DNA from: Anaerolineales bacterium
Lineage (GTDB): Bacteria > Chloroflexota > Anaerolineae > Anaerolineales > UBA4823
DNA: 64,000 nucleotides
Assembly (NCBI GenBank): GCA_020060465.1
Contig: JAGVAD010000028.1
Coordinates: 45,958 to 109,957, forward strand
Reading direction: 5' to 3'
A program made the translations under genes and the position numbers. The notes under the pieces were generated by a model. That model saw nothing but the letters and a program-made list of their open reading frames with translations. It had not been told where the DNA came from and ran no database searches. Below, piece after piece: positions 16,658 to 25,413 of this stretch (positions are counted from its first letter, which is position 1; each line of letters opens with the position of its first letter).

Positions 16658-17714
16658 CGGTTATGATCCCTTGCTTCACCAATAATTCCGCATTGTAGAT
16701 GGACGCACCGGCCGCGCCGCGGATCGTGTTATGCGACAGCACAGTCATTTTGACATCAAAAATCGGATCGGGGCGCACCCGTCCCACCACTGTCGTCATG
16801 CCCGCGCCGGTGTGCACATCCAGGCGCGGCTGTGGGCGGTCTGGCGCCTCCAGCACTCGTATGGGCGGCTGCGGCGCGGAGGGCAGATCGCGGCTGATTT
16901 GCGGGGCAGCGTAATCCGCCAGGCAGCGGGCGATCTCCTGCATATCGCTCGGCGGCCGATTCAGCGCAATACTCAAACACAGCATATGTCCATCTGCCAC
17001 CGCCACCCGGTTGGTATGCGCCGAAATGGTCAGCGGAGCGGCAAGGATCGCTTCGCCTTGCAAATCCCCCAGCATTTTAAGCGGCTCGCTTTCGACCTTT
17101 TCTTCCTCACCGGGGATATACGGAATGACGTTGCCGAGAATATCCAGCGAGGCCACGCCGGGATACCCTGCGCCGGAGAGCGCCTGCATCGAAACTGCAA
17201 CGACTTTCTCTACTCCAAAGGCGTCCTTGAGCGCCTTCAATGTCACCGTCATCCCCGTACTGGTGCAATTGGGGTTGGTTACAATGCCGCCGCTCCAACC
17301 CCGTTCTCGCCGCTGGCGGTGGATCAAACAGGTGTGATCGGGATTGACCTCCGGCAAAATCAGAGGCACATCCGCTTCCTCGCGAAACGCTGAGGCGTTC
17401 GAACAGACGATGCTGCCCGCCTGGGCGTAAATGGGCTCTGCCTCGCGCGCCGCATGCGCGGGCAGCGCCGAGAAAACCAACGGCGCGTCCACCGCTTTGG
17501 GCAGGGTGGGCAACACCTCCATACGCCGCGCCCATTCTGGCATGGGAATGTCTAAGACCCAATGACAGGCTTCCTCATACGTCCGCCCTGCGCCGCGCTC
17601 CGAACCGGTCAAGGCGACGACTTCAAACCAGGGATGATGATCTAATAGCTGGACAAAACGCTGCCCCACAGCGCCGGCGGCGCCCAAGATAATGGCCGGA
17701 ATTTTTCTTCTCAT
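16644..17714 (-). CDS. asd: Aspartate-semialdehyde dehydrogenase
   Basis: A 356-residue enzyme converting aspartyl phosphate to aspartate semialdehyde with NADPH, in the lysine, threonine, methionine and diaminopimelate pathways. Seen: Rossmann motif LGAAGAVGQRF, catalytic Cys150 in TNPNCTST, and NRVAVADGH with the active-site His243. Insertions and the HTNRV block fit the archaeal/fungal-like class of the enzyme rather than the E. coli type. I choose the ATG at 17714 because the frame extending to 17771 runs towards the dispersed repeat and is not protein-like. A metal ATPase gene follows with overlap. Confidence 0.92.
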   Translation of the reverse strand: MRRKIPAIILGAAGAVGQRFVQLLDHHPWFEVVALTGSERGAGRTYEEACHWVLDIPMPEWARRMEVLPTLPKAVDAPLVFSALPAHAAREAEPIYAQAGSIVCSNASAFREEADVPLILPEVNPDHTCLIHRQRRERGWSGGIVTNPNCTSTGMTVTLKALKDAFGVEKVVAVSMQALSGAGYPGVASLDILGNVIPYIPGEEEKVESEPLKMLGDLQGEAILAAPLTISAHTNRVAVADGHMLCLSIALNRPPSDMQEIARCLADYAAPQISRDLPSAPQPPIRVLEAPDRPQPRLDVHTGAGMTTVVGRVRPDPIFDVKMTVLSHNTIRGAAGASIYNAELLVKQGIITDEWS

Positions 17715-17744
17715 CGTGTTTCTATCCCAAAACATGTAGTGGTT

Positions 17745-17846
17745 ATGAACGTCCCGCAGGTTTCTGATCACACAGGCTTGTTTTTAGGGGGATCAACAGG
17801 ACGTTTTGCGCCGACGAGATAAACCAATGTCGGTGAATATCAATAA
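17745..17846 (-). repeat. Dispersed hairpin repeat, copy 2 (102 bp)
   Basis: This is the same length as copy 1 at 681-782 and nearly identical from ATGAACGTCCC to GAATATCAATAA. The right arm has changed to GATCAACAGGACGT, so the hairpin is largely lost. As with copy 1, it starts about 30 bases upstream of a minus-strand start codon (asd). Confidence 0.75.
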
Positions 17847-17904
17847 TATGGCTGATTTTACCCGAATTGCCGATTATTTTCGATCCATTCTCTAACAATT
17901 ATAT

Positions 17905-17933
17905 AAAGAAAAGCGCGGCCGGTTAGCCGCGCT
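17905..17933 (-). terminator. Terminator of the nucleoside ABC operon
   Basis: On the minus strand AGCGCGGC and GCCGCGCT form a perfect 8-bp stem followed by TTTTCTTTATA. It starts about 20 bases past the stop of the last permease gene. Confidence 0.85.
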
Positions 17934-17954
17934 CTCTACAGACACGATGCGCAC

Positions 17955-19229
17955 TTAACCTTCTTTTTCGTATGGCACGCCGTCGGCGGCTGGCATTTGG
18001 CCGCGGCCAATCACGCCCGCCAACACCACCATGGTGGCAAGATAAGGGGCCATTAACAAGAACTGCGACGGGATGCGCAAGCCCAAGATAGCCAGTTTGG
18101 AGGCGAGCGAGTCGGCGAAGCCGAATAACAGCCCGGCCCCAAATGCGCCAAAAGGCAGCCAGTTGCCGAATATCATCGCCGCCAGAGAAATAAAACCGCG
18201 CCCGGCGGTCATCACTTCATCAAAGCGCCCCACCGAGCCCAGAGTGAAGTAACCACCGGCAAACCCTGCCATCAATCCGCCCAGGATGACGGCGATGTAG
18301 CGGGTGCGAAAGACGTTAATCCCCAGCGTGTCCGCAGCGCGGGGATGTTCGCCCACTGCCCGATGACGCAGACCCCAACGGGTGTAAAACAGGCCAAATT
18401 GCAGGGCAATCAGGAACAGGAACATGGCATAGACGAACATGTTGTTATTGAAGAGGATCGGGCCCAAAAAGGGGATTTGCGATAAGCCCGGAATCTCCCA
18501 ACCACGAAAGATGCCGGGGTTGTTCAGTTCCTGGTGCGTCTGCATGAATTTAGCCGAAACGTAGGAAGTCAAACCTGTGGCAAAAATGTTAATGGCGGTA
18601 CCCGAGATGATCTGGTTGGTGCGGTATTTGATGGACAGTACGCCATGCACCCAACCCAACAACCCGCCGGATAAGACCGCCGACAGCAAGCCGATCCACA
18701 GGTTGCCGGTGATGCTGCCCACCAAGGCGCCGATCATAGCGCCCATCAGCATCATGCCTTCAATGGCGATATTAACCACGCCTGCCCGCTCACACAAGAT
18801 CCCCGACATCGCCCCCAATGTCAGCGGCACCGCCTTAGAGAGTGTGGTGTTCAATAACCCCGCCAGGTTGAGCGATCTGCCCGCCGCCGCCCAGATCAGA
18901 AAGGCGAAAATCAAAAAGCCAGACACCAGGCCCAACATACCGTTCGTTCGCTTGCGGAAGCCGCCTTTGCGCATTACTTGCACCGCCCCAATAAAGCCGC
19001 ACAACGCGGCCAGGACGTTTAGCGTCTGCTGGCTGGGCAATATCAAGTCGGAGATTGTAGCTTTATAGCCGCCGGGCGTCATACCAAACTTGGTAACCGT
19101 CTCCGGCTCGAGCGAGCGGCTGAAATAGAACCAGATCACGAAGCCGGCAGCCAGGAACAATACACCCATCACGATCTGGCGGGTGGGGGAGATGATCTCC
19201 AATTCTCGTCGCAGCGCGGTTGTCGTCAT
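17955..19229 (-). CDS. Nucleoside ABC transporter permease (second subunit)
   Basis: A 424-residue membrane protein of the BPD_transp_2 (RbsC/YufQ-like) family. Segments such as GAMSGILCERAGVVNIAIEGMML and GLRHRAVGEHPRAADTLGINV are typical of the permeases that pair with BMP-family nucleoside-binding lipoproteins. It has about ten hydrophobic helices; the N-terminal 110 residues contain extra helices compared with minimal family members. It is the last gene of the operon, one base after the other permease gene, and is followed by a strong terminator. Confidence 0.9.
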   Translation of the reverse strand: MTTTALRRELEIISPTRQIVMGVLFLAAGFVIWFYFSRSLEPETVTKFGMTPGGYKATISDLILPSQQTLNVLAALCGFIGAVQVMRKGGFRKRTNGMLGLVSGFLIFAFLIWAAAGRSLNLAGLLNTTLSKAVPLTLGAMSGILCERAGVVNIAIEGMMLMGAMIGALVGSITGNLWIGLLSAVLSGGLLGWVHGVLSIKYRTNQIISGTAINIFATGLTSYVSAKFMQTHQELNNPGIFRGWEIPGLSQIPFLGPILFNNNMFVYAMFLFLIALQFGLFYTRWGLRHRAVGEHPRAADTLGINVFRTRYIAVILGGLMAGFAGGYFTLGSVGRFDEVMTAGRGFISLAAMIFGNWLPFGAFGAGLLFGFADSLASKLAILGLRIPSQFLLMAPYLATMVVLAGVIGRGQMPAADGVPYEKEG

Positions 19230-19230
19230 G

Positions 19231-20565
19231 CTAGTTTCCTCCCCAGGAAGCCACCACCAGCCCCTCTTCGCCTTCCTCAGGCGGCTTCAAACGATATAGG
19301 GTGCGAATGATAGCCGGAGTGGCAATGAAGACCAGGATCAAAGCCTGGAAGATCGAGATAATATCAATAGGGATGTTCGCCTTAAGCTGCATGTTGGTCG
19401 CGCCATTGCGCAGCGCCCCGAAAAGCAGAGCAGATAAGACTACTCCCACGGGATGGCTGTTTCCCAGCAGCGCCAGGGCGATGCTATCAAAGCCGTAACC
19501 GGACGAGAAAGCCATCGCCAGATTATGATTCACCCCCAACACTTCATTGGCGCCTGCCATACCCGCTAGTGCGCCAGAGAGGCTCATCGCCAGAATCATT
19601 GTAAATGACACCATCATCCCAGCATAACGTGCGGCGTGGGGGTTCAGCCCCACCGCTCGTAAGTCAAAACCCCAACGGGTCTTAAACAGAAACCACCACA
19701 CCAGCCAGGCCATCAACAAGGCGACAAAAAAACCCAGGTGAAAACGGATCGGGTCACCAAAGAAACGAAATAACTTGGCCGAGTCTTCGATGGTGGGGCT
19801 GACCGGGTTGGCCGATCCGGGTCTTTTCATCGGCCCGGTGAGCAGCCAATCGCTCAGGCGAAAGGCGATGTAGTTCAGCATAATGGTGTTGATCACTTCA
19901 TGCGCGCCGGTGCGCGCCTTCAGCCAGCCTGGAATAAAACCCCATAGTCCGCCGCCCAGCGCCCCAGCCAGAAAAGCCAATGGCATGTGCAGGAAGGTCG
20001 GCAACCCGGTGACAGAGTAGCCTACATACGCCGCGAAAATGGCGCCGATAAAAATCTGCCCCTCAGCGCCAATGTTGAACAGACCGGCGCGGAAGCCCAG
20101 CGCCACCGCTAAACCGCCAAAAATATACGGCGTGGCTGCGACCAGGCTTTCGAAGAACGGATAGAATGCCTTACGGACATCTTCGGCGTTCCCGCTGCTC
20201 AGGGCAGCGCCGATTCTGGCTGGATCGCCGATCGCGCCCGTGAAGAGCGCCGAATAGGCTGTGGTTAGGATATTCCAACCCGCGCGCAGCCCTTCAAGAG
20301 GAGATTGCGTCCAGGCGGCATAGAATTCCGCGCTGGTTAAAACAATAAACAATCCGCCGATAATCAATCCAGTGATGATCGCCAGGATTGGCACTGCCAG
20401 TGAACGAGCTAAACGACGCCCAAAAGAGCGGGAAGCGTCGCCTTTTTCACCATTCTGATTCCCAGTAATTTCGTTTACAAGCTCTTCTTGAAATACCTGG
20501 GCTGGATTCTTCTTTTTATTTGATTTGGATGCTTCTTCTGCGGGTGGTTGCGTTTCTTTATTCAT
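19231..20565 (-). CDS. Nucleoside ABC transporter permease (first subunit)
   Basis: A 444-residue membrane protein of the BPD_transp_2 (YufP-like) family. After a charged, soluble N-terminus of about 50 residues come a first helix and a soluble insertion, then the conserved core: GLAVALGFRAGLFNIGAEGQIFIGA, TGAHEVINTIMLNYIA, WGFDLRAVGLNPHAARYAGM and a GYGFDSIALALLG block near 365. It forms the channel with the downstream permease. It lies 21 bases after the ATPase gene. Confidence 0.9.
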   Translation of the reverse strand: MNKETQPPAEEASKSNKKKNPAQVFQEELVNEITGNQNGEKGDASRSFGRRLARSLAVPILAIITGLIIGGLFIVLTSAEFYAAWTQSPLEGLRAGWNILTTAYSALFTGAIGDPARIGAALSSGNAEDVRKAFYPFFESLVAATPYIFGGLAVALGFRAGLFNIGAEGQIFIGAIFAAYVGYSVTGLPTFLHMPLAFLAGALGGGLWGFIPGWLKARTGAHEVINTIMLNYIAFRLSDWLLTGPMKRPGSANPVSPTIEDSAKLFRFFGDPIRFHLGFFVALLMAWLVWWFLFKTRWGFDLRAVGLNPHAARYAGMMVSFTMILAMSLSGALAGMAGANEVLGVNHNLAMAFSSGYGFDSIALALLGNSHPVGVVLSALLFGALRNGATNMQLKANIPIDIISIFQALILVFIATPAIIRTLYRLKPPEEGEEGLVVASWGGN

Positions 20566-20586
20566 TGAACTGCGCCTTTTATTCGC

Positions 20587-22131
20587 TCAAATTTGTGTCA
20601 TCTGGACGTTCGGCGTATGTTCTGGGCGTATGCCAGCCATCAGCAGCCCAACCGTTTCTTTGGTGGCTTCTTTGGCGTCTAAGATATCAATGATCTTGCC
20701 GCGGTACATCACCGCAATTCGATCCGAGAGCGCCATGATTTCATCCAGCTCCGAGGAGACCAGCAACACCGCACAGCCCTCATCGCGTTTTTCCATGATC
20801 CGCCCATGAATATATTCCACCGAACCAACGTCCAGGCCACGGGTGGGTTGCGAGGCGACCAACAACCGAATAGGTCGCGAAAATTCACGCGCCACAATCA
20901 CCTTCTGTTGGTTTCCGCCGGAGAGCGAGCCTACATTCGTCAGGGGGCTAGGGGTGCGGATATCGAACTCCTGAATCAGGCGGCTGGCGTGTTTCAGAAT
21001 CTGTGTCTCGTTCAGCACCACTCCTTGAGTAAATGGTGGTCTATAGTAAGTGTTCAGAATTAAGTTGTTGGCCACAGAGAAATTCAACACCAATCCATCG
21101 CGTTGGCGATCTTCTGGTACATGCGCCGATCCCAGTTCGGTGATGCGCCTCGGTCGGGCGCGGGAGACCTCTTGCCCCATGAGTTTGATATGGCCGGATT
21201 GCGGCGTTCGTAGTCCCGTGAGGGCTTCAACCAGTTCCGTCTGTCCATTGCCCTGAACACCAGCGATTCCCAATACCTCGCCTGCCCGCACCTCGAATGA
21301 AACATCATCCACCGCCACCTGATGACGTTCATCCAGCACAACCAGGTTCTGGACCGACAACACCGTTTCGCCCACTGCTTTGGCCTGACGATCAACTTCT
21401 AATTGCACCGCTCGTCCCACCATCATCTCTGCCAGCGTATATTGATCTGCCTCGCTGGGGCGCGTTGTGCCTACCACTTTTCCGCGCCGAATAACGGTGA
21501 TGCGGTCGGAAAAGTCCATCACCTCGCGCAGTTTATGGGTAATAAAAATGATGGATTTCCCCTTATCCACCAGGCTGCGCATAATCGCAAACAGTTCGTC
21601 TGTCTCTTGGGGGGTCAGCACAGCGGTTGGCTCATCCAGAATCAAGATATCCGCCTGGCGATAAAGCAGCTTAATGATCTCCACCCGCTGCTGCACACCA
21701 ACCGGCAGGTCTTTGACATAGGCATCGGGATCAACCTCAAAACCGAATTGCTCGGATATCTCGCGCACACGGGCAGCGGCCTGGGCGCGGTTTAGAACGC
21801 CCCCTGGCCGAAGGGCTTCATCGCCCAGCATCACGTTCTCGGTAACGGTGAAAACCGGGATCAGCATAAAATGCTGATGCACCATACCAATTCCAGCCGC
21901 GATCGCATCGCTAGGCGAGTGGATGTCGGTCTTTTTCCCGCGCACCAAAATCTCACCCTGATCGGGTTGATACAATCCATATAAGATATTCATCAGGGTT
22001 GTCTTTCCTGCGCCGTTTTCCCCCAATAAGGCATGGATTTCGCCTTCCTCCAGGGTGAGGTCAATATGATCGTTGGCCAGCACTCCCGGAAAACGTTTGG
22101 TGATACCGCGGAGTTCAAGTACAGTGGTCAT
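20587..22131 (-). CDS. Nucleoside ABC transporter ATPase (tandem domains)
   Basis: A 514-residue ATPase with two ABC domains, as in the sugar/nucleoside CUT2-like class. Domain 1: Walker A GENGAGKTT (near 38), signature LPVGVQQRVEI, Walker B ILILDEPTAVL. Domain 2: a Walker A-like AGVQGNGQTEL lacking the usual GK(T/S), signature LSGGNQQKVIVARE and Walker B-like LLVASQPTRGLD. The degenerate second domain is normal for this class. Its neighbours (BMP lipoprotein before, two permeases after) identify it as the motor of a nucleoside importer. Confidence 0.93.
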   Translation of the reverse strand: MTTVLELRGITKRFPGVLANDHIDLTLEEGEIHALLGENGAGKTTLMNILYGLYQPDQGEILVRGKKTDIHSPSDAIAAGIGMVHQHFMLIPVFTVTENVMLGDEALRPGGVLNRAQAAARVREISEQFGFEVDPDAYVKDLPVGVQQRVEIIKLLYRQADILILDEPTAVLTPQETDELFAIMRSLVDKGKSIIFITHKLREVMDFSDRITVIRRGKVVGTTRPSEADQYTLAEMMVGRAVQLEVDRQAKAVGETVLSVQNLVVLDERHQVAVDDVSFEVRAGEVLGIAGVQGNGQTELVEALTGLRTPQSGHIKLMGQEVSRARPRRITELGSAHVPEDRQRDGLVLNFSVANNLILNTYYRPPFTQGVVLNETQILKHASRLIQEFDIRTPSPLTNVGSLSGGNQQKVIVAREFSRPIRLLVASQPTRGLDVGSVEYIHGRIMEKRDEGCAVLLVSSELDEIMALSDRIAVMYRGKIIDILDAKEATKETVGLLMAGIRPEHTPNVQMTQI

Positions 22132-22170
22132 AAGCTTCTTCTCGCTCCGACGAGTATGGATAGGGATATT

Positions 22171-22192
22171 CCCAACATTTTACCATGTTGGG
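22171..22192 (-). promoter_or_regulatory. Stem-loop between binding-protein and ATPase genes
   Basis: CCCAACAT and ATGTTGGG form a perfect 8-bp stem with a 6-base loop, about 30 bases past the stop of the BMP lipoprotein gene. Such hairpins often protect the 3' end of binding-protein mRNA and reduce read-through to transporter genes. It lacks a T run. Confidence 0.55.
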
Positions 22193-22220
22193 GCGATTAG
22201 AGTTGCGTCTTCGCTTGGTT

Positions 22221-23288
22221 TCAGCGAGATTCGCCAGTTTGGGCATCTATACCCGTATCTACATAACCGGCAAGCAATTCTTCCATCATCTTTTCTACCA
22301 GCCGTTGCCTGCCGATGGAAAATAAAAGCGGGTTACGCGCGGTAAGCGTCAGCGGCGCTTGCAGATAGAGCGCTTGCTCGCCTGCCATCAGGCGCGGCCA
22401 AAGCTGGCGCAGAGCGCCAACCTCGTCCAGTTCTATCGAAGCCACCCATTGACCGGCAGCCTGCGCAGGCGGGACCCCATGACCAATGATTTGTAAGCCG
22501 GCCTGTGCTAAACTTTCAAACAAAGCTGGGCTGCCTGCCCCACTGGCAACGTACACCGTTTTCACCGCATTGGCAAGCAGAGTATCTATCGCCGCTTGCT
22601 GTTCTGTGTCGCCAGCGTCTTGCGCCAAATCAACAAACAGGGGATATTGGACGAAAGGCGGATAGGCTGGTCGGCAGAGGCCGCAGTAGAAGACCACGCC
22701 TTTACCAAACCCGTTGCGAGCCGCCTTGCCGGAGAGAGTGGATGGGTCGCTAATGACACCCACGCGCCAATCCTGGGTGACCACCGCTGCCAGATAACCG
22801 GCGATAAATCCTTGCTGGTCGGGTCGCCCGCCATCGGAAGCAATGACGCTCACGTTTCCTTCAGCCTGTACACCAGGGATGTCCAGAGCTAAAAACTTTA
22901 CCTGTGGATTTGCCGTCGCCAGGTTGACGATTGCCGGATCGGGCGGAAGCGCGGCAACCAGGGTAATGGTGTCGTCCAAATCAACGCTCGCGACCGAATC
23001 CTGCTTCTCAAACGAGTAGCCTTCCTGATCAGCAAGTTCAGCCAGGGTCTCCTGCAAGGCAGTCACGCGGCCGGCATCTGCGCCAGGCAGAGCCAGCAGA
23101 ATCACCCGATTGGGCGCTGGAGTTGGCGGCTCGGCGGGAGATTCCGTAGGCTCAGTGGATGACTCTGGCGAAGTCGGCGCGGGGGTAACGCCGCTATCCG
23201 TGACCATAGGTGTAGCTGTGGCCGGGGCGCTACAAGCTGACAGGAGCAGTAAAAGAAAACAACAGAGTAAGGAAAGAGAGGTGCGCAT
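22221..23288 (-). CDS. BMP-family nucleoside-binding lipoprotein
   Basis: A 355-residue protein with a lipoprotein signal peptide (lipobox LLSAC, Cys19) followed by a Thr/Pro/Ser/Glu-rich tether to about residue 55. The body has the periplasmic-binding-protein-like fold of the Bmp/Med family: VISDPSTLSGKAARNGFGKGV and a hinge around VYVASGAGSPALFESL. Similarity to canonical BmpA is weak by eye, and context carries much of the call. It is the first gene of the importer operon. A TAAAAT hexamer ends about ten bases before its ATG. Confidence 0.75.
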   Translation of the reverse strand: MRTSLSLLCCFLLLLLSACSAPATATPMVTDSGVTPAPTSPESSTEPTESPAEPPTPAPNRVILLALPGADAGRVTALQETLAELADQEGYSFEKQDSVASVDLDDTITLVAALPPDPAIVNLATANPQVKFLALDIPGVQAEGNVSVIASDGGRPDQQGFIAGYLAAVVTQDWRVGVISDPSTLSGKAARNGFGKGVVFYCGLCRPAYPPFVQYPLFVDLAQDAGDTEQQAAIDTLLANAVKTVYVASGAGSPALFESLAQAGLQIIGHGVPPAQAAGQWVASIELDEVGALRQLWPRLMAGEQALYLQAPLTLTARNPLLFSIGRQRLVEKMMEELLAGYVDTGIDAQTGESR

Positions 23289-23298
23289 AACGCTCTCT

Positions 23299-23326
23299 AT
23301 TTTACACGAGACGACGCGGTTATAAT
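23299..23326. promoter_or_regulatory. Divergent promoters of the ABC operon and the HAD gene
   Basis: The 44 bases between the two start codons hold a minus-strand TAAAAT (23304-23299) and a plus-strand consensus TATAAT (23321-23326). The plus hexamer ends seven bases before the ATG at 23333, so the mRNA is probably leaderless. Confidence 0.55.
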
Positions 23327-23332
23327 AGCTTT

Positions 23333-23803
23333 ATGATCGAATTAAATATTCCGGGGCGCGGCCTGGTCCAGTTGGAATATCTGGTTTGCGATGTGAGCGG
23401 TACGCTGGCGTTAGATGGGCAATTGTTGGATGGCATCGCTCGCGCTTTAACGAACCTGCGCGATCGCCTCGAACTGCATTTGGTCACCGCCGACACCCAC
23501 GGTCGGCAGGCCATTATAGATCAACAACTAAATTTGAAAGCCCATCGCATCCAGGCCAACCATGAAGCCGAACAAAAAGCCGCCTTCATCCAAAGCCTGG
23601 GCGCCGATAAGGTGATCGCCATTGGACAAGGCGCAAATGACGCCGCCATGCTCAAAGCCGCTCAGATCGGGGTATGCGTGTTTTCCCGCGAAGGCGCGGC
23701 GGTGGAAGCATTGCTGGCCGCCGATCTGGTGGTAACGGATATCTTTACCGCCCTGGAATTATTAGAAAAACCCATCCGCCTGGTAGCCACGCTGAGAAAA
23801 TGA
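23333..23803 (+). CDS. HAD-like protein (soluble P-type ATPase-like)
   Basis: A 156-residue protein similar in plan to the soluble P-type-ATPase-like HAD group (COG4087 type). Motif I reads CDVSGTLA (Asp20). The usual DxD has Ser at the second Asp, closer to the DKTGT of P-type ATPases. VTADTHGRQ resembles motif II, and IGQGANDAAML the motif IV loop with an Asp for magnesium. The second nucleophile-region change makes phosphatase activity uncertain. Its stop overlaps the start of the next gene by four bases (ATGA). Confidence 0.75.
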   Translation: MIELNIPGRGLVQLEYLVCDVSGTLALDGQLLDGIARALTNLRDRLELHLVTADTHGRQAIIDQQLNLKAHRIQANHEAEQKAAFIQSLGADKVIAIGQGANDAAMLKAAQIGVCVFSREGAAVEALLAADLVVTDIFTALELLEKPIRLVATLRK

Positions 23804-25005
23804 GACTTTCCCCAATCGAACAAACCCCCGATAACCCCGATAATCTGCCCCCGGCGAGGCGTCGCAGAGCACGGCGGTTATTGACGCCGCTGGACGCGGA
23901 CGAACGGGCGGTCTTTTTCGATCATCTCGTACGCCGCGCGTCGCCATCTTTCGATTTTTTTCTGCTTTCGCTGATTTCGGGCGCGGTGCTCTCCGGCGGT
24001 ATTTTGTTGGACTCCACGGCAATGCTCGTCTTGGGAGCGGCGCTGGCGCCGCTCATGGCGCCACTGGTGGGGGTCGCCCTGGGTGCAGTGCTGGGCGCAG
24101 GTCGCCTGTTTTTGCGCAGCCTGGCCGGTTTACTGGTGGGCTGTGCGCTGGCGTTTGCTGTTGGTTGGGCGTCTGGCGGCTTCCTCTATGAGCCATCTCG
24201 TCATACCCTCACGCTAGCCCCGATTCACGCTCAGGTATCCTGGTTGAACTTCCTGGTTTTAGCAGTAGGCGCTGTGCTCACCGCCGCTGGCGTCGCTGGT
24301 TCCGCGGCAGACGAGAACCGATACAGCCCAACCTTGCCTAGCGTGGCGCTGGCTTATGAACTGTATCTGCCTCTGGCTACCGCGGGTTTTGGTCTGGGCG
24401 GCAGGATTCCTCATCTCTGGCCGGACGGCCTGGTGGTTTTTGCCCTGCATCTGGCTTGGAGCGTTTTGCTCGGTTGTATCACGCTGGCATTTCTCGGTTT
24501 CCGCCCCCTGACTTTGTTCGGTTACACCCTGGGAGGCGCCGTGGCGTTGACGGGTGTGATCCTGGCGATCGGGCTGAGCAGCCTCAGCGCCATCCTGGGC
24601 GCCAATCTGGGATTGCCCACACCCACCCCCACTCTCACTGCGACCTTTACACTCACCCCCAGCCTTACGCCCACTGTACCGCCGCCCACTGCGACCCTGA
24701 CTCCCACGCTGACGCGCACCCCCACCTTGACGCCTACCCGCACGCTGACCCCAACGCCAACGCCTGTGTTGGCGCTGGTGCGCTCGGATCTGCCGGAAGG
24801 TGTGCGCATTCGCTCTGAACCCGGCGGTCAGACCATCGGTTTCCTGACCAATGGAGAATTGGTCATATTACTTCCCGAAACCGCGCAAGCAGGCGGTCAG
24901 TCATGGGCGCATATTCTCACCCAAAACGGCGTGGAGGGCTGGATTGTGCAATCGCTCATTCTGCAAGTCACCGCCACGCCGCCGATTTCATCCCCCACGC
25001 CGTGA
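23800..25005 (+). CDS. DUF389 membrane protein with Thr/Pro linker and SH3-like domain
   Basis: A 401-residue protein. Residues about 25-270 form the DUF389 membrane domain: FFLLSLISGAVLSGGILLDSTAMLVLGAALAPLMAPL and several further hydrophobic segments. A Thr/Pro-rich linker (24618-24771, repeats of TPTL type) follows. The end, about residues 325-390, looks like a bacterial SH3b domain (RIRSEPGGQTIGFLTNGE...WAHILTQNGVEGWIVQSLI), presumably outside the membrane and binding cell wall. The start is at 23800, overlapping the HAD gene's stop; the longer upstream frame is a shadow. Function unknown. It overlaps the convergent cdd gene by 18 bases. Confidence 0.82.
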   Translation: MRLSPIEQTPDNPDNLPPARRRRARRLLTPLDADERAVFFDHLVRRASPSFDFFLLSLISGAVLSGGILLDSTAMLVLGAALAPLMAPLVGVALGAVLGAGRLFLRSLAGLLVGCALAFAVGWASGGFLYEPSRHTLTLAPIHAQVSWLNFLVLAVGAVLTAAGVAGSAADENRYSPTLPSVALAYELYLPLATAGFGLGGRIPHLWPDGLVVFALHLAWSVLLGCITLAFLGFRPLTLFGYTLGGAVALTGVILAIGLSSLSAILGANLGLPTPTPTLTATFTLTPSLTPTVPPPTATLTPTLTRTPTLTPTRTLTPTPTPVLALVRSDLPEGVRIRSEPGGQTIGFLTNGELVILLPETAQAGGQSWAHILTQNGVEGWIVQSLILQVTATPPISSPTP

Positions 25006-25413
25006 GTCGCGCTCATTGAGGTGTTCAGGGAGAAACGCCCCCGGCAGCAAATCGCCCAGCGTGGCTTCAAACAACAACGCGCCATCCTCTTTCGCAACCA
25101 GCACCCTGGTCTGTAACCCAAACTCAGCCAACACCTGGCGGCAAGAACCGCATGGGAAGCCGCCATTCGAGCTGACCACCGCGATGGCGATGAACTCTTT
25201 CTCGCCCTCGAAAACGGCTTTGAAGACCGCCACGCGTTCTGCGCAAATCGTGTCTGGATAGGCAGCGTTTTCGATGTTGGCGCCAGTGTAAATCTGGCCG
25301 GAGGCGGTTAGCAACGCAGCCCCCACTGTATAATTCGAATACGGCGCATAGGCGCGCGAGCGCGCCTGACGCGCCTCCTGGATCAATTTCTCCCGCATCT
25401 CATCCGTCAACAC
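24988..25413 (-). CDS. cdd: Cytidine deaminase
   Basis: A 141-residue zinc enzyme that hydrolyses cytidine or deoxycytidine to the uridine form. Seen: SNYTVGAALL, GANIENAAYP, the zinc/proton-shuttle motif CAERVAVFKA and the second pair PCGSCRQVLAEF. Length fits the homotetrameric class. It overlaps the upstream CBS/CorC gene by 14 bases. With the nearby nucleoside importer it completes a pyrimidine salvage route. Confidence 0.95.
   Translation of the reverse strand: MLTDEMREKLIQEARQARSRAYAPYSNYTVGAALLTASGQIYTGANIENAAYPDTICAERVAVFKAVFEGEKEFIAIAVVSSNGGFPCGSCRQVLAEFGLQTRVLVAKEDGALLFEATLGDLLPGAFLPEHLNERDSRRGG

Noticed and set aside
16731..17393. A 220-codon plus-strand ORF
   Set aside because: It is antisense to asd, which has catalytic Cys150 and His243 in place.
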